Assembly (NCBI GenBank): GCA_021155195.1
Contig: JAJNPV010000042.1
Span: forward strand, 124,001-188,000
Direction: 5' to 3'
Length of the DNA stretch: 64,000 bases
From: Ohtaekwangia sp.
GTDB lineage: Bacteria > Bacteroidota > Bacteroidia > Cytophagales > Cyclobacteriaceae
A program made the position numbers and the translations under genes. Shown here one piece after another: positions 52,231-60,821 of the stretch. The number at the start of each line of letters is the position of its first letter. Within the stretch, counting starts at the first letter, position 1. The notes under the pieces are model-generated. The model was given only the letters and a program-made list of their open reading frames with translations, did no database searches and had not been told where the DNA came from.

Positions 52231-52833
52231 CTAGTTTTCCTTGGTCAAAGCGGTTTGTAGTTCAACAATTTTTTCAAGGTCCTTAAATTCTTGTCGAATG
52301 CCCTTTCGGATAACGAATGCTAACACGATGAAAATTATCAATGCAGATACATCCATCAGAATCACCCAGGTGAGATCTAAGTGCCTGCTAAATTCGGGTG
52401 TCAGCAGATAGAATCCGATTACATAGGCCACAAAAATAATAATAGTTACGGGGCCATGAATGCGTTTTCTGAAATTGTAAAAGGAAACAGAGTTTTGAAT
52501 GGATTGAACGGCTGTATCGGAAATGTGTATTCTGCGTGAACGGATGGCGCTAAAGATTTCGATCGCAATACGGAGGGTTAACCCACCAATCATTACATTG
52601 ATACCGATGTTGCTGATTAAATCCTGAAAATTATACAGATAGTAAAAATAGAATACTAATATCGCTACAGTAGCTGCTAGCACCAATGCATTGCCATAGT
52701 GAGCAAGCAGTGTACTTTTTTTCTTTGCCTCCCCTAAAGCAATCAGGTTAACTATATTTATCCCAGCGCGATCCTTATTAGTATCCTTTGCCTTTTTCCA
52801 AAGATCTTTGATTTCATCTAATTCCTTTTCCAT
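52231..52833 (-). CDS. Membrane protein, probable anti-sigma factor
   Basis: 200-residue protein with an N-terminal soluble part (MEKELDEIKDLWKKAKDTNK, about 1-40) and four hydrophobic helices at about 44-64, 75-95, 127-147 and 155-177, then a helical tail. No zinc motif is seen. It starts 20 bases inside the end of an ECF sigma gene, so it is coupled to it, and by position is the likely membrane anti-sigma factor. Its role is inferred from context. Confidence 0.62.
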   Translation of the reverse strand: MEKELDEIKDLWKKAKDTNKDRAGINIVNLIALGEAKKKSTLLAHYGNALVLAATVAILVFYFYYLYNFQDLISNIGINVMIGGLTLRIAIEIFSAIRSRRIHISDTAVQSIQNSVSFYNFRKRIHGPVTIIIFVAYVIGFYLLTPEFSRHLDLTWVILMDVSALIIFIVLAFVIRKGIRQEFKDLEKIVELQTALTKEN

Positions 52834-53320
52834 TTTCTATTAACGTTTTGAGTTTTGATCGGGTACGGTGAATTTTTACCCGCAAATTATTTTCTGTTAT
52901 TCCAATGATGCGCGCTATTTCTTCATACTCCACTTCCTCCAGCACCATCATGATGATGATTCGTTCCAGTTCATCGAGTTGGCCAATTGCCTGATAAAGT
53001 GCCTGCTCTTTTTCTATTTGTTCATTACCCGTATTGGATTCTGTTTTAAGTATGGCGGCCTCAAGGGGTACGTTTACTTTATTTTTCGCTTTGCGAATTT
53101 GCAACAGGCACGTGTTAACCGTAATTCGATAAATCCATGTTTTGTAAGAAGCTTCAGCCCGATATCCCGGCAACGCGTTCCAAACATTTATAAACACATC
53201 TTGCGCCAGGTCATGTGCCAAATCTGAATCCCCCTTCATAAAACCCCGGCATAGAGTAAACACCATGCCGTGGTATTGGCTATGCAGGGATTTGAAAGTC
53301 GATTCAGTTGCCGCGCTCAT
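52814..53320 (-). CDS. ECF-type RNA polymerase sigma-70 factor
   Basis: 168-residue sigma factor. Region 2 (SDLAHDLAQDVFINVWNALP, YKTWIYRITVNTCLLQIRK) and region 4 (LDELERIIIMMVLEEVEYEE, then NLRVKIHRTRSKLK) are evident. A start at 53356 is possible, but the ATG at 53320 (MSAATES) gives the usual ATGA four-base overlap with the upstream hydrolase stop and is preferred. It overlaps the four-helix membrane protein gene by 20 bases, so hydrolase, sigma and anti-sigma genes form one operon. Confidence 0.9.
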   Translation of the reverse strand: MSAATESTFKSLHSQYHGMVFTLCRGFMKGDSDLAHDLAQDVFINVWNALPGYRAEASYKTWIYRITVNTCLLQIRKAKNKVNVPLEAAILKTESNTGNEQIEKEQALYQAIGQLDELERIIIMMVLEEVEYEEIARIIGITENNLRVKIHRTRSKLKTLIENGKGIR

Positions 53321-54153
53321 TTCGCTAAGAAACCATTTATCTGATTGTAAAGCCACTCAGGTTGATCGAACATAATGAAATGTCTTCCCGATGGAGCGAT
53401 TTCAATTGTTTTGTTGGCTAGGTTGGCATATTGCTTTTCGAAGTTGGGTACTACCACTTCTTTACTCGGGAATGGAGCTCCCAGAATCAACACCGGAATT
53501 TTTATGGATGCTAATGCAGGTCTCAAATCCAATTTGAGCAAATCCGTATACCCATATACATACGTTTTACGATCAGCTTCTAAAATCCATGACTTAATTA
53601 CTTCTTGTTTTTCAACAACACTCGTCATGCCTTGAGCCATCATTGTGGCCGTTTGTTGGAATGCATCGGCAGACATTTCAAGTGTTTGCTGATTATACCG
53701 ACTGTTGTATTGAAATGCTTCAAGAGGCACACCGGGCATCATTACTTCACGCATACAGGATAATGCATCAACAATAATTACTTGGTTAACGATGTTACCA
53801 AGTTCAGCAGCCAGATCAACAGCCAGGTTACCACCCATGCTGTGTCCTATTAGTTTTACATCTTTTAGTTTATTGGTTCTGATATATGTAATCAGTTCTT
53901 TCTTAATGGCATCATACCAGGGCATATCAATGGGATCAATACCGTTAAAGCCTGCATAAGAAACTAAGTGACTCTCATAAGTTCCTTTTAGATTTTTCAC
54001 GGTTTCATCCCATACTGATCCGGGTGTAATAAAACCCGGAAGGAATAGTATAGGAGTGCCCACTCCCGACTTTTTTATTCGAATGGCAGAAGTTTGGCTA
54101 AACAAGTGATTTCCAGAGAACATTACGAGAAGAATAATAATTAACTTTTTCAT
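53317..54153 (-). CDS. Exported alpha/beta hydrolase
   Basis: 278-residue hydrolase with a signal peptide ending at LFSQ (residue 20), hence periplasmic or secreted. The nucleophile elbow GHSMGG has Ser105. The oxyanion region is LFLPGFITPGSVWDE (about residues 36-50). The catalytic His is probably His258 in SGRHFIMFDQPE, with an Asp near IVVDALS or in the strand before it. The substrate is unknown; esters or lactones are likely. It is first in a three-gene run with the sigma factor (4-base overlap) and membrane protein. Confidence 0.86.
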   Translation of the reverse strand: MKKLIIILLVMFSGNHLFSQTSAIRIKKSGVGTPILFLPGFITPGSVWDETVKNLKGTYESHLVSYAGFNGIDPIDMPWYDAIKKELITYIRTNKLKDVKLIGHSMGGNLAVDLAAELGNIVNQVIIVDALSCMREVMMPGVPLEAFQYNSRYNQQTLEMSADAFQQTATMMAQGMTSVVEKQEVIKSWILEADRKTYVYGYTDLLKLDLRPALASIKIPVLILGAPFPSKEVVVPNFEKQYANLANKTIEIAPSGRHFIMFDQPEWLYNQINGFLAK

Positions 54154-54290
54154 AAAATTTTTGTTTTCTATTCAGATACAGAACGGAAGCAATTATTACA
54201 GAAATAGTTGGATTTTTTTGGAATCGAAAATCTCCGTTTGCCATCCATCCTAAAGTGCAAACTTCTGTTCATCGAAATCGTTTATCGGTT

Positions 54291-54320
54291 GGTTAAACAA
54301 ATCTCTATTTCTTAGTTTTG
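54291..54320 (+). promoter_or_regulatory. Putative promoter of the DUF5916 gene
   Basis: TTG ending at 54291 and TAGTTTTG at 54313-54320 match the Bacteroidota elements with a 21-base gap. The -7 box ends only eight bases before the ATG at 54329, so the message would have almost no leader. Confidence 0.45.
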
Positions 54321-54328
54321 CCGGCCTT

Positions 54329-56608
54329 ATGAGAACTACCCTTCTTAAAACACACCTGTTTTTATTTTTTAGTGTCTGTGCGATGGTTTCTGTTGCTCAA
54401 AATAAATCAGGCATGCAATTACCCATTAAGAGAACTACGGCTCCTATTGTACTGGATGGAAAATTGGAGGAAGATGATTGGAAAAATGCTTTTGTGGCAA
54501 CAGATTTTTATTTGAATTATCCCATTGACACAGCATTGGCTCCTTATCAATCTGAAGCAAGACTCACCTTTGATGATCATAATCTGTATGTGGCATTTGT
54601 TTGTTATGATGATGCTAGTCCAGACTTAATGCAGTCCTTACGTAGGGATTTTGATTTTGATGGAACGGATAACATGGGTGTTTACCTTGGAACTTTCAAT
54701 GATCGTATCAATGGGTTTTACTTTCAGATAACACCGTATGGCGTGCAAGCAGAAGGACTTATTACAACAGGGGGTTCAGGTGATGGAAGTTATCCCATTA
54801 CGTGGGATAATAAATGGTACTCAAAAGTCACCCGATTGGAAGACAGGTGGGTGGCCGAGTTGGCGATTCCTTTTAAAAGTTTTCGTTATAAAAGCATTGA
54901 CGAATGGAATATTACTTTTTTACGATGGGATCGAAAACGGAACTTGGTTTCCAGTTGGATTGCAACACCTATTCAATTTATTCCGGCATCCTTTGCCTAC
55001 TCAGGTCAATTAATGTGGACTGATTTACCACCAATTAACAAAAGTAACATCTCGTTAATTCCGTATGTAGCCGGGTCTGCGTCACGCGATAAAGAAACAA
55101 AGCCCATTAGTAAGGCCACCGATCTCCAAACTGGTTTTGATGCTAAAATCGGAATAACGCCTGCGCTCAATTTGGACTTAACTGTGAACCCGGATTTTTC
55201 GCAAGTAGAGGTAGATCGTCAAGTAATCAATCTAACGCGATTTGAATTTCAATTTCCAGAGCGAAGGCAGTTCTTTCTGGAGAACAGTGATTTGTTAGCA
55301 GATGGTGGATTCCCTGAATCGAGACCATTTTTCTCGCGCAGGATAGGATTGGCACTAGACAGTTCAGGAAGCCTTACCAAAGTACCCATTTTATATGGAG
55401 CTCGTTTGAGTGGTTCGGTCACAGAGAAATGGAGGGTTAGTATACTCAACATGCGCACGAAAGAAAAACTTTCTGCCGGCTTGCCTGATCAACTCTATAC
55501 TGTAGCTGCGGTGCAGCGAAATTTCTGGAAGCAATCGAACATTAGTCTGATGTATGTGGATAAGCAATCGCTTGGTGTTAATGAAGAAGATACCTTAAAG
55601 TATTTCCATCAGGATTTATTGAAGTATAGATTCACAGGTGGTGACAGCATAGCCACATTCAGTAAATACAATAGAGTATTTTCTGCAGATGCGGATTTAC
55701 GAAGTGCTGACAACACCTGGTATACAAGTATGTTTTATAGCGGATCATTTGATCCATTAACGGATAGTAAAAATTTTGCAGGAGGTGCGTTCGTACGATA
55801 TACAAAACGAACTATAAATATATTTGGCGGTCAATCTTTCGTACAGAAGAATTATCATGCAGAAGCAGGGTTTGTCCCAAGTCGGGGAGTATATCCAGGA
55901 GTTAGCAACCTCTTTGGGGGAGCTCAATTAACACTTTACCCTAAGGAAAGTAAAATTGCCAACATGGGTCCGGGGGTGGATGTTTCTTACACAATCATAC
56001 CTGGAGGTTTAATCGTAGATAAAAATTTTAGCCTGGGGTATCAATTTAATTTATTGAATACGTCCTCACTTGAACTTGAGTTCAATCACAACTATTCCAA
56101 ACTGACTAATTCCTTTCACCCTTTTGATGAAGAAAATTATATAAAATTTAAAGAAGGTGAAGAGTATGATTGGAATTCAATTGGTGTCGAGTACAATTCG
56201 GATCAACGGAACGTTTTTAATTATCGAATTGAAACCAATTTGGGTGGTTTTTATAACGGAACAAATTTTAACGTGAATGGGCAACTGAATTATCGGTATC
56301 AACCCTACGGAAGTTTTTCAGTTCGGTTTGATTATAATGATCTGAAACTTGCCAAGGGGTATGGTGATGAAGAATTATTTTTAATAGGTCCACGACTAGA
56401 CTTAACATTTACTGACAAACTCTTCTTAACTACGTTTGCGCAGTATAATGATTTGGCAGATAATGTAAATCTAAACGCTCGGTTTCAGTGGCGTTATAGG
56501 CCAGCCTCTGATTTTTTTCTTGTTTATACAGAAAACTATTTGCCTGAAAAGCTGGTTAGTAAGAACAAGGCTCTTGTATTTAAATTTACATATTGGCTAA
56601 ATCTTTAG
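54329..56608 (+). CDS. DUF5916 outer-membrane beta-barrel with CBM9-like N-terminal domain
   Basis: 759-residue outer-membrane protein. A signal peptide (about 1-23, SVAQ) is followed by a carbohydrate-binding family 9-like domain (about 34-225) with TTAPIVLDGKLEEDDW, RLTFDDHNLYVAFVCYDD and DFDGTDNMGVYLGTF. Residues about 240-759 fit DUF5916: NPDFSQVEVDRQVINLTRFE, PERRQFFLENSDL and FSRRIG are family signatures, and alternating strands to the end (AFVRYTKRTINIFGG and a final LVFKFTYWLNL) suggest a beta-barrel. The role is unknown. The domain pair is common in Bacteroidota. The gene stands alone. Confidence 0.88.
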   Translation: MRTTLLKTHLFLFFSVCAMVSVAQNKSGMQLPIKRTTAPIVLDGKLEEDDWKNAFVATDFYLNYPIDTALAPYQSEARLTFDDHNLYVAFVCYDDASPDLMQSLRRDFDFDGTDNMGVYLGTFNDRINGFYFQITPYGVQAEGLITTGGSGDGSYPITWDNKWYSKVTRLEDRWVAELAIPFKSFRYKSIDEWNITFLRWDRKRNLVSSWIATPIQFIPASFAYSGQLMWTDLPPINKSNISLIPYVAGSASRDKETKPISKATDLQTGFDAKIGITPALNLDLTVNPDFSQVEVDRQVINLTRFEFQFPERRQFFLENSDLLADGGFPESRPFFSRRIGLALDSSGSLTKVPILYGARLSGSVTEKWRVSILNMRTKEKLSAGLPDQLYTVAAVQRNFWKQSNISLMYVDKQSLGVNEEDTLKYFHQDLLKYRFTGGDSIATFSKYNRVFSADADLRSADNTWYTSMFYSGSFDPLTDSKNFAGGAFVRYTKRTINIFGGQSFVQKNYHAEAGFVPSRGVYPGVSNLFGGAQLTLYPKESKIANMGPGVDVSYTIIPGGLIVDKNFSLGYQFNLLNTSSLELEFNHNYSKLTNSFHPFDEENYIKFKEGEEYDWNSIGVEYNSDQRNVFNYRIETNLGGFYNGTNFNVNGQLNYRYQPYGSFSVRFDYNDLKLAKGYGDEELFLIGPRLDLTFTDKLFLTTFAQYNDLADNVNLNARFQWRYRPASDFFLVYTENYLPEKLVSKNKALVFKFTYWLNL

Positions 56609-56709
56609 TGTTTTAGTCATTGGTAATTAGATTGAGTAGCTGCAAGAATTGAGTTGTAATTCTTAACGTAACTTGTGACCTTGTACTAATAACTCAGGAC
56701 TCAATACTA

Positions 56710-56739
56710 TTGAATATCGGCTGTGTCCTGCTAACTTTG
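56710..56739 (+). promoter_or_regulatory. Promoter of the PaaE-like reductase gene
   Basis: TTG at 56710-56712, 19 bases, then TAACTTTG at 56732-56739: an exact match to the Bacteroidota promoter pattern. The predicted start near 56746 gives a leader of about 18 bases before ATG 56764. Confidence 0.7.
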
Positions 56740-56763
56740 CACGAACTTACAAACAGCATCTAA

Positions 56764-57885
56764 ATGGCATTTGGTTTTTTCAAGAAGAGCGAAAAGAAAG
56801 TAGAAACTCCAGTAAACAGTGGTCCGCATTATTACGATTTGAAAGTAAAGCAGATCATTCAGGAAACTAAGGATGCTATCAGCATTGTGTTTGAGCAACC
56901 GGCCAATAAAATAAATTATAAATCAGGGCAATTTTTGACCTTGATAACGACTGTGGGTGGAAAGGATGTTCGCAGAGCCTATTCATTAAATTCTTCGCCT
57001 TTTGTTGATCAGGATTTAGCGGTTACTATTAAGCGAGTTGATAATGGATTGATGTCGAATTGGCTACCGGATAATTTGAAAGCAGGGGAGACACTAAAGG
57101 TAATGGAGCCCATGGGGCACTTTACCACGGAGTATAAAAGTGAGAACAAACGACACTTGGTCATGTTTGCGGGTGGATCGGGTATTACTCCCATGATGTC
57201 TCTAATCAAAAGCACACTCACTCAAGAACCTGAAAGTATTTGTTCACTCATTTACTGCAATCGTGATATTGATAGCATCATCTTTAAAGATCAGTTTGAA
57301 AAGCTTCAAATTACACATGCGGGTCGTTTGCATGTAATTCATGTGTTAGACAATGCGCCCATGAATTGGCAAGGATACTCGGGATTGCTGAATCATGAAA
57401 TGCTGATCAAACTTTTCGAGCGGATTCCCAATTGGGGTATTGAGAAAACTACCTACCTGATGTGTGGCCCCGAAGGGATGATGAAGAATGTGGACACCTT
57501 GTTAGCGGCTCAAAATATTCCAAAAGAAAAAATATTTAAAGAAAGTTTTGTTCAGGGTACCATTGACAAGGACGCTAAGAAGGAAACCCCTGTTGCTTCC
57601 GATGAAAAGAAAGCACGAGAAGTAACGGTTCGTTATGATGGGCAGGAATTTAAGTTTATGGTACAACCAAATTCTACAATCCTTGAGACTGCACTTGATC
57701 AGGGAATAGACTTACCCTACTCCTGCCAAAGTGGATTGTGTACAGCGTGTCGCGGCAAAGCTTTGTCAGGCCAGGTAAAATTGGATGAAGAAGAAGGACT
57801 CTCTCAATCAGAGCGAGCAGAAGGCTATGTGCTTACCTGTGTAGGCCATCCCATGAGCGATGATGTGGTAATTGAAATTGGTTAA
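56764..57885 (+). CDS. PaaE-like NAD(P)H:2Fe-2S ferredoxin oxidoreductase
   Basis: 373-residue electron-transfer protein. The FAD domain (about 22-125) has RAYSLNSSP at 71-79. The NAD(P)H domain (about 128-250) has MFAGGSGITPMMSLIKS and MCGPEGMM. The C-terminal plant-type ferredoxin domain (about 285-373) has four 2Fe-2S ligands: Cys321, Cys326, Cys329 and Cys359. The order matches PaaE of the phenylacetyl-CoA epoxidase, but no paaABCD genes are here, so it may instead serve another oxygenase or desaturase. It stands alone with a clear promoter. Confidence 0.9.
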   Translation: MAFGFFKKSEKKVETPVNSGPHYYDLKVKQIIQETKDAISIVFEQPANKINYKSGQFLTLITTVGGKDVRRAYSLNSSPFVDQDLAVTIKRVDNGLMSNWLPDNLKAGETLKVMEPMGHFTTEYKSENKRHLVMFAGGSGITPMMSLIKSTLTQEPESICSLIYCNRDIDSIIFKDQFEKLQITHAGRLHVIHVLDNAPMNWQGYSGLLNHEMLIKLFERIPNWGIEKTTYLMCGPEGMMKNVDTLLAAQNIPKEKIFKESFVQGTIDKDAKKETPVASDEKKAREVTVRYDGQEFKFMVQPNSTILETALDQGIDLPYSCQSGLCTACRGKALSGQVKLDEEEGLSQSERAEGYVLTCVGHPMSDDVVIEIG

Positions 57886-57895
57886 CTAGGCACTA

Positions 57896-57928
57896 GATAC
57901 TGGATCCTTGTTACTAGATTCCAGTATC
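57896..57928. terminator. Weak hairpin in intergenic repeat
   Basis: GATACTGGA (57896-57904) and TCCAGTATC (57920-57928) are exact inverted copies around a 15-base loop, between converging genes. There is no T-run. It belongs to degenerate TACTGGATACT-like sequence also seen at 4787-4850. Confidence 0.35.
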
Positions 57929-57940
57929 CAACACCCAACA

Positions 57941-59425
57941 TCATTTTGTGAACTCCATGCCTTCAATAACCACTGAATTGATTTTCCCTTTCGAATCGAG
58001 TGAGAAGTTAGCAGTTGTTTGTCCCCACCAACGTTTGTCATAAAATCCACGGAAACTATCATAATTCCAGTGGGTGAGTGTGGCCTTTGCTGTATTATTC
58101 ATGTTAATCAGCAATGAGTTATCACTTAATGTAACTACCAATTCGCCATATAACGGACTTGTATACCTGCCTGCATAATTGGCAATGGGTTGCGATGGGT
58201 TTGTCCCCATCACGCGTGCTGACTCTTGTTTCTTCACTTCAAGTTCATCGGCTTCATTCAATTTCTTATAAAGATTATAGAAGTCCGCACTCCAATCGCG
58301 CGTTCCGCCCAAGGCGAATTGATCAAATGCTTTAAACATTAATGCATGCCTCACTTCAGCATGATCAAGGTTTCCAAAAATATAAATGGCTAATTTCTCG
58401 GATGGAAGTTGACCGTGAATGGCTGTTTCGCCAGCCAAACTTCCGGTATGAAAATTTACTTTCCTCCCTTTATAATCCTGTTGAAACCAACCTAGTCCAT
58501 AGGTAGTCCAATTTGGTTTGGTGAGTTGAGCAGTAGGGTAAAACTGACTGGCCGTTACCATTACTTGAGGCTTAAAAATTTCATTCCACGTGGCAGGCTT
58601 TAATAATTTCCCTCCGTTGTACTTGCTGCTATCCAACATACAAAGCGCCCACTTACTCATATCATCCACACAGGACCACACACTTCCTGCAGGGCCAATT
58701 GCATCGGCATTCGTGCGGTCTATTGCTGTAATTTTACCATCTATCAAATGATGTGGTTTTGATTGGTTGGCATCGTTTACCTGACTCAAGATTGGAAATG
58801 TGCGGGTCATGGCAAGAGGTTCAAAAATTCGCTTTTGAATAAAAACTTCCCAGGGTGTGCCACTTACTTTTTCAATTACTTTGCCAGCGGCCAGATAAAA
58901 AATGTTTTGATAAATGAAACTGGAGCGCAGCGAATAACTAGGTTCTACCATTTTCATTTTTGCAAGCACTTCATCAGAGGGAATTTTCATGATGCTCCAA
59001 AGAAAATCTGTATTCCCCACTCCAGAATTATGCGTGAACAAGTCCCTTATTTTTAATTCACGCGTTACATAGGGATCATATAATTGAAACTCAGGTAAGT
59101 ATTTAATAACAGAATCATCCCACTTCACTTTCCCTTCGTCCACCAGTATACCCATGCACGTGGCCGTCATGGCCTTAGTAGTAGAGGCGCATGCATACAA
59201 GGTTTGCGCGTTCACCTGATTTGGCATACCTAGTTGCTGAACACCGTATCCTTTTTTAAAAATTACTTTTCCATCTTTCACAACCGTAACTGCCAGGCCG
59301 GGAACTTGATAGAGTTTTCGGGAACTCTCTACATAAGTATCAAACTCTTTTACCTGTTGGGCAAGGTTTTGCGCATGAACAGAAATGGAAATTAGAAGCA
59401 GAAACGGGATGAAACGTTTTTTCAT
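57941..59425 (-). CDS. Serine hydrolase, class C beta-lactamase family, with C-terminal DUF3471-like domain
   Basis: 494-residue exported enzyme with a signal peptide ending at VHAQ (residue 19). The serine beta-lactamase/penicillin-binding fold covers about residues 25-370: STTK with nucleophile Ser81 and Lys84, the second motif Tyr172-Gln-Asn174, and HTGSLAGE as third motif. The C-terminal part (about 390-494: NYAGRYTSPLYGELVVTLSD) fits DUF3471. Likely an esterase, peptidase or amidase rather than a true lactamase. It follows a paralogous hydrolase gene 21 bases upstream on the same strand. Confidence 0.88.
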   Translation of the reverse strand: MKKRFIPFLLLISISVHAQNLAQQVKEFDTYVESSRKLYQVPGLAVTVVKDGKVIFKKGYGVQQLGMPNQVNAQTLYACASTTKAMTATCMGILVDEGKVKWDDSVIKYLPEFQLYDPYVTRELKIRDLFTHNSGVGNTDFLWSIMKIPSDEVLAKMKMVEPSYSLRSSFIYQNIFYLAAGKVIEKVSGTPWEVFIQKRIFEPLAMTRTFPILSQVNDANQSKPHHLIDGKITAIDRTNADAIGPAGSVWSCVDDMSKWALCMLDSSKYNGGKLLKPATWNEIFKPQVMVTASQFYPTAQLTKPNWTTYGLGWFQQDYKGRKVNFHTGSLAGETAIHGQLPSEKLAIYIFGNLDHAEVRHALMFKAFDQFALGGTRDWSADFYNLYKKLNEADELEVKKQESARVMGTNPSQPIANYAGRYTSPLYGELVVTLSDNSLLINMNNTAKATLTHWNYDSFRGFYDKRWWGQTTANFSLDSKGKINSVVIEGMEFTK

Positions 59426-59446
59426 AACAATGGATTTATAACAAAT

Positions 59447-60541
59447 TTAATCGAGCCAATTGTATTCTTTCAGAAGATCAAGAATTGGGATTCTCTTTTC
59501 TTCTTGAGGGGTTGGAATGTTGCAAAGCATAATATAGATGATTCCTTTTTCGGGGATGCTTACATAGTCGCCATAAAACCCACCTTGCGTACCGGTATGA
59601 TAAATCATTTTATATCCTTCCTGAGTTTTATCAATGAACCAACTGTATCCGATAAACGGTGGAGTGCTGCTGCTCCAATTTGAATATTTTTTTATTTCTC
59701 GTGAGTCATCAAAAATTTCCTTGGTAAGCGAGAGTGATTTCTGTATGGCGGCCTCATACCTGGCAAGTTCTTCCACCGTGCTCCAAACCCCACCATTGCC
59801 AGCTGCTGCAAACGTGGGTTCTTCGCCATAATCTTTTTCAATAAATGTGCTTCCACTTTTCAAATAGGCATGAGATACTCCTTGTTCAGGGAATGCGCCA
59901 TCCGTAATTACGCTTGTGGACATGCCGGCTGGTGAAAATATTTTTTCTTTTACTACTTCTTGCCACTTTCGGCCGGTCACCTTCTCAATGATCAGAGCCA
60001 ATCCATTAAAAGCCGGATTAGAGTATTCGTATCGAGACCCCGGTTCAAAAAGTAATGAATCATTTAGTTTAATGGGAGCAAAATTTTCCTCGTCTTTGGC
60101 ACTTAACAAAAAAACACTATCAAGCCAAACTCTGCGATTGTCAGGGAGTCCCGAAGTGTGGGTAAGTAAATGATGGATACGGACTTTTTTTGCTAGCTCA
60201 GGATTTTTGAAGTCAGTAAAGTATTTAGCTAACGAATCGTTGAGGGATAATTTTCCTTCTCGTGCTAAATCAAGAATTACGTTCGAAACAAATGTTTTTG
60301 ATATGGAACCGGTATTGAATAGAGTTTTTGTAGTAATCTTTTCTTTCGTTACTAAATCCGCCAATCCATATCCTCTGGAAAAAATTACATTCTCTCCTTT
60401 CATGATCAACACCGCGCCACCCGGTTTATCGGCTGCAAATGATTCGGAGAACAATGCGTCTACCTTTTCTTCGAATGTTGGATTATTCTGACAACTAAAA
60501 GCTACTAAACCGAAAAGAACCAGGTGAAGATTTCGCTTCAT
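59447..60541 (-). CDS. Serine hydrolase, class C beta-lactamase family (lipoprotein)
   Basis: 364-residue lipoprotein with signal and lipobox-like AFSC (Cys17). Motifs: SISK with Ser79 and Lys82, Tyr173-Ser-Asn175, and HTGTQGG near the C-terminus. A longer reading from 60619 would add 26 residues overlapping the next gene; ATG 60541 gives a proper lipoprotein signal and is chosen. It lies 7 bases after the small membrane protein gene at 60549 and 21 bases before the second hydrolase, so 61805 down to 57941 is probably one operon. The substrate is unknown. Confidence 0.87.
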   Translation of the reverse strand: MKRNLHLVLFGLVAFSCQNNPTFEEKVDALFSESFAADKPGGAVLIMKGENVIFSRGYGLADLVTKEKITTKTLFNTGSISKTFVSNVILDLAREGKLSLNDSLAKYFTDFKNPELAKKVRIHHLLTHTSGLPDNRRVWLDSVFLLSAKDEENFAPIKLNDSLLFEPGSRYEYSNPAFNGLALIIEKVTGRKWQEVVKEKIFSPAGMSTSVITDGAFPEQGVSHAYLKSGSTFIEKDYGEEPTFAAAGNGGVWSTVEELARYEAAIQKSLSLTKEIFDDSREIKKYSNWSSSTPPFIGYSWFIDKTQEGYKMIYHTGTQGGFYGDYVSIPEKGIIYIMLCNIPTPQEEKRIPILDLLKEYNWLD

Positions 60542-60548
60542 AAGTAGT

Positions 60549-60821
60549 TTATTCAATAGTTGTTGGTTTGTGCGCTGAGCCTCTTTTTCGAAGAATTCCA
60601 ACAATGGCAACAATAGCAATCACTGACCAAACAGTGTTGATGAAGGTAAAAGGATACGCTTGTTTGTAAATGCTATTTACAATTAGAAAAATTGCCCCTG
60701 TTAAGTTTAATGATTGAAAAACCATAGAGTCGGATTTTACTTTCTGTAAACTATTGAGTGCATAGGCAGCAATAACCTCTATTGATCCAACCCAACCGAA
60801 TATGTCGATGAGTAATTCCAT
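60549..60821 (-). CDS. CBU_0592-like small membrane protein
   Basis: 90-residue membrane protein with three hydrophobic helices (about 4-22, 36-52 and 56-78). The pattern IFGWVGSIEVIAAYALNSLQ followed by LNLTGAIFLIVNSIYKQAYP matches the CBU_0592 family, which is of unknown function and distantly SWEET/PQ-loop-like in look. Its ATG at 60821 directly abuts the stop of the SMP-30 gene (60822), and a hydrolase gene follows 7 bases later, so it is within an operon. Confidence 0.7.
   Translation of the reverse strand: MELLIDIFGWVGSIEVIAAYALNSLQKVKSDSMVFQSLNLTGAIFLIVNSIYKQAYPFTFINTVWSVIAIVAIVGILRKRGSAHKPTTIE

Noticed and set aside
60541..60619. N-terminal extension of the serine hydrolase starting at 60619
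   Set aside because: It would overlap the CBU_0592-like gene and bury a good lipoprotein signal that begins at the ATG at 60541.
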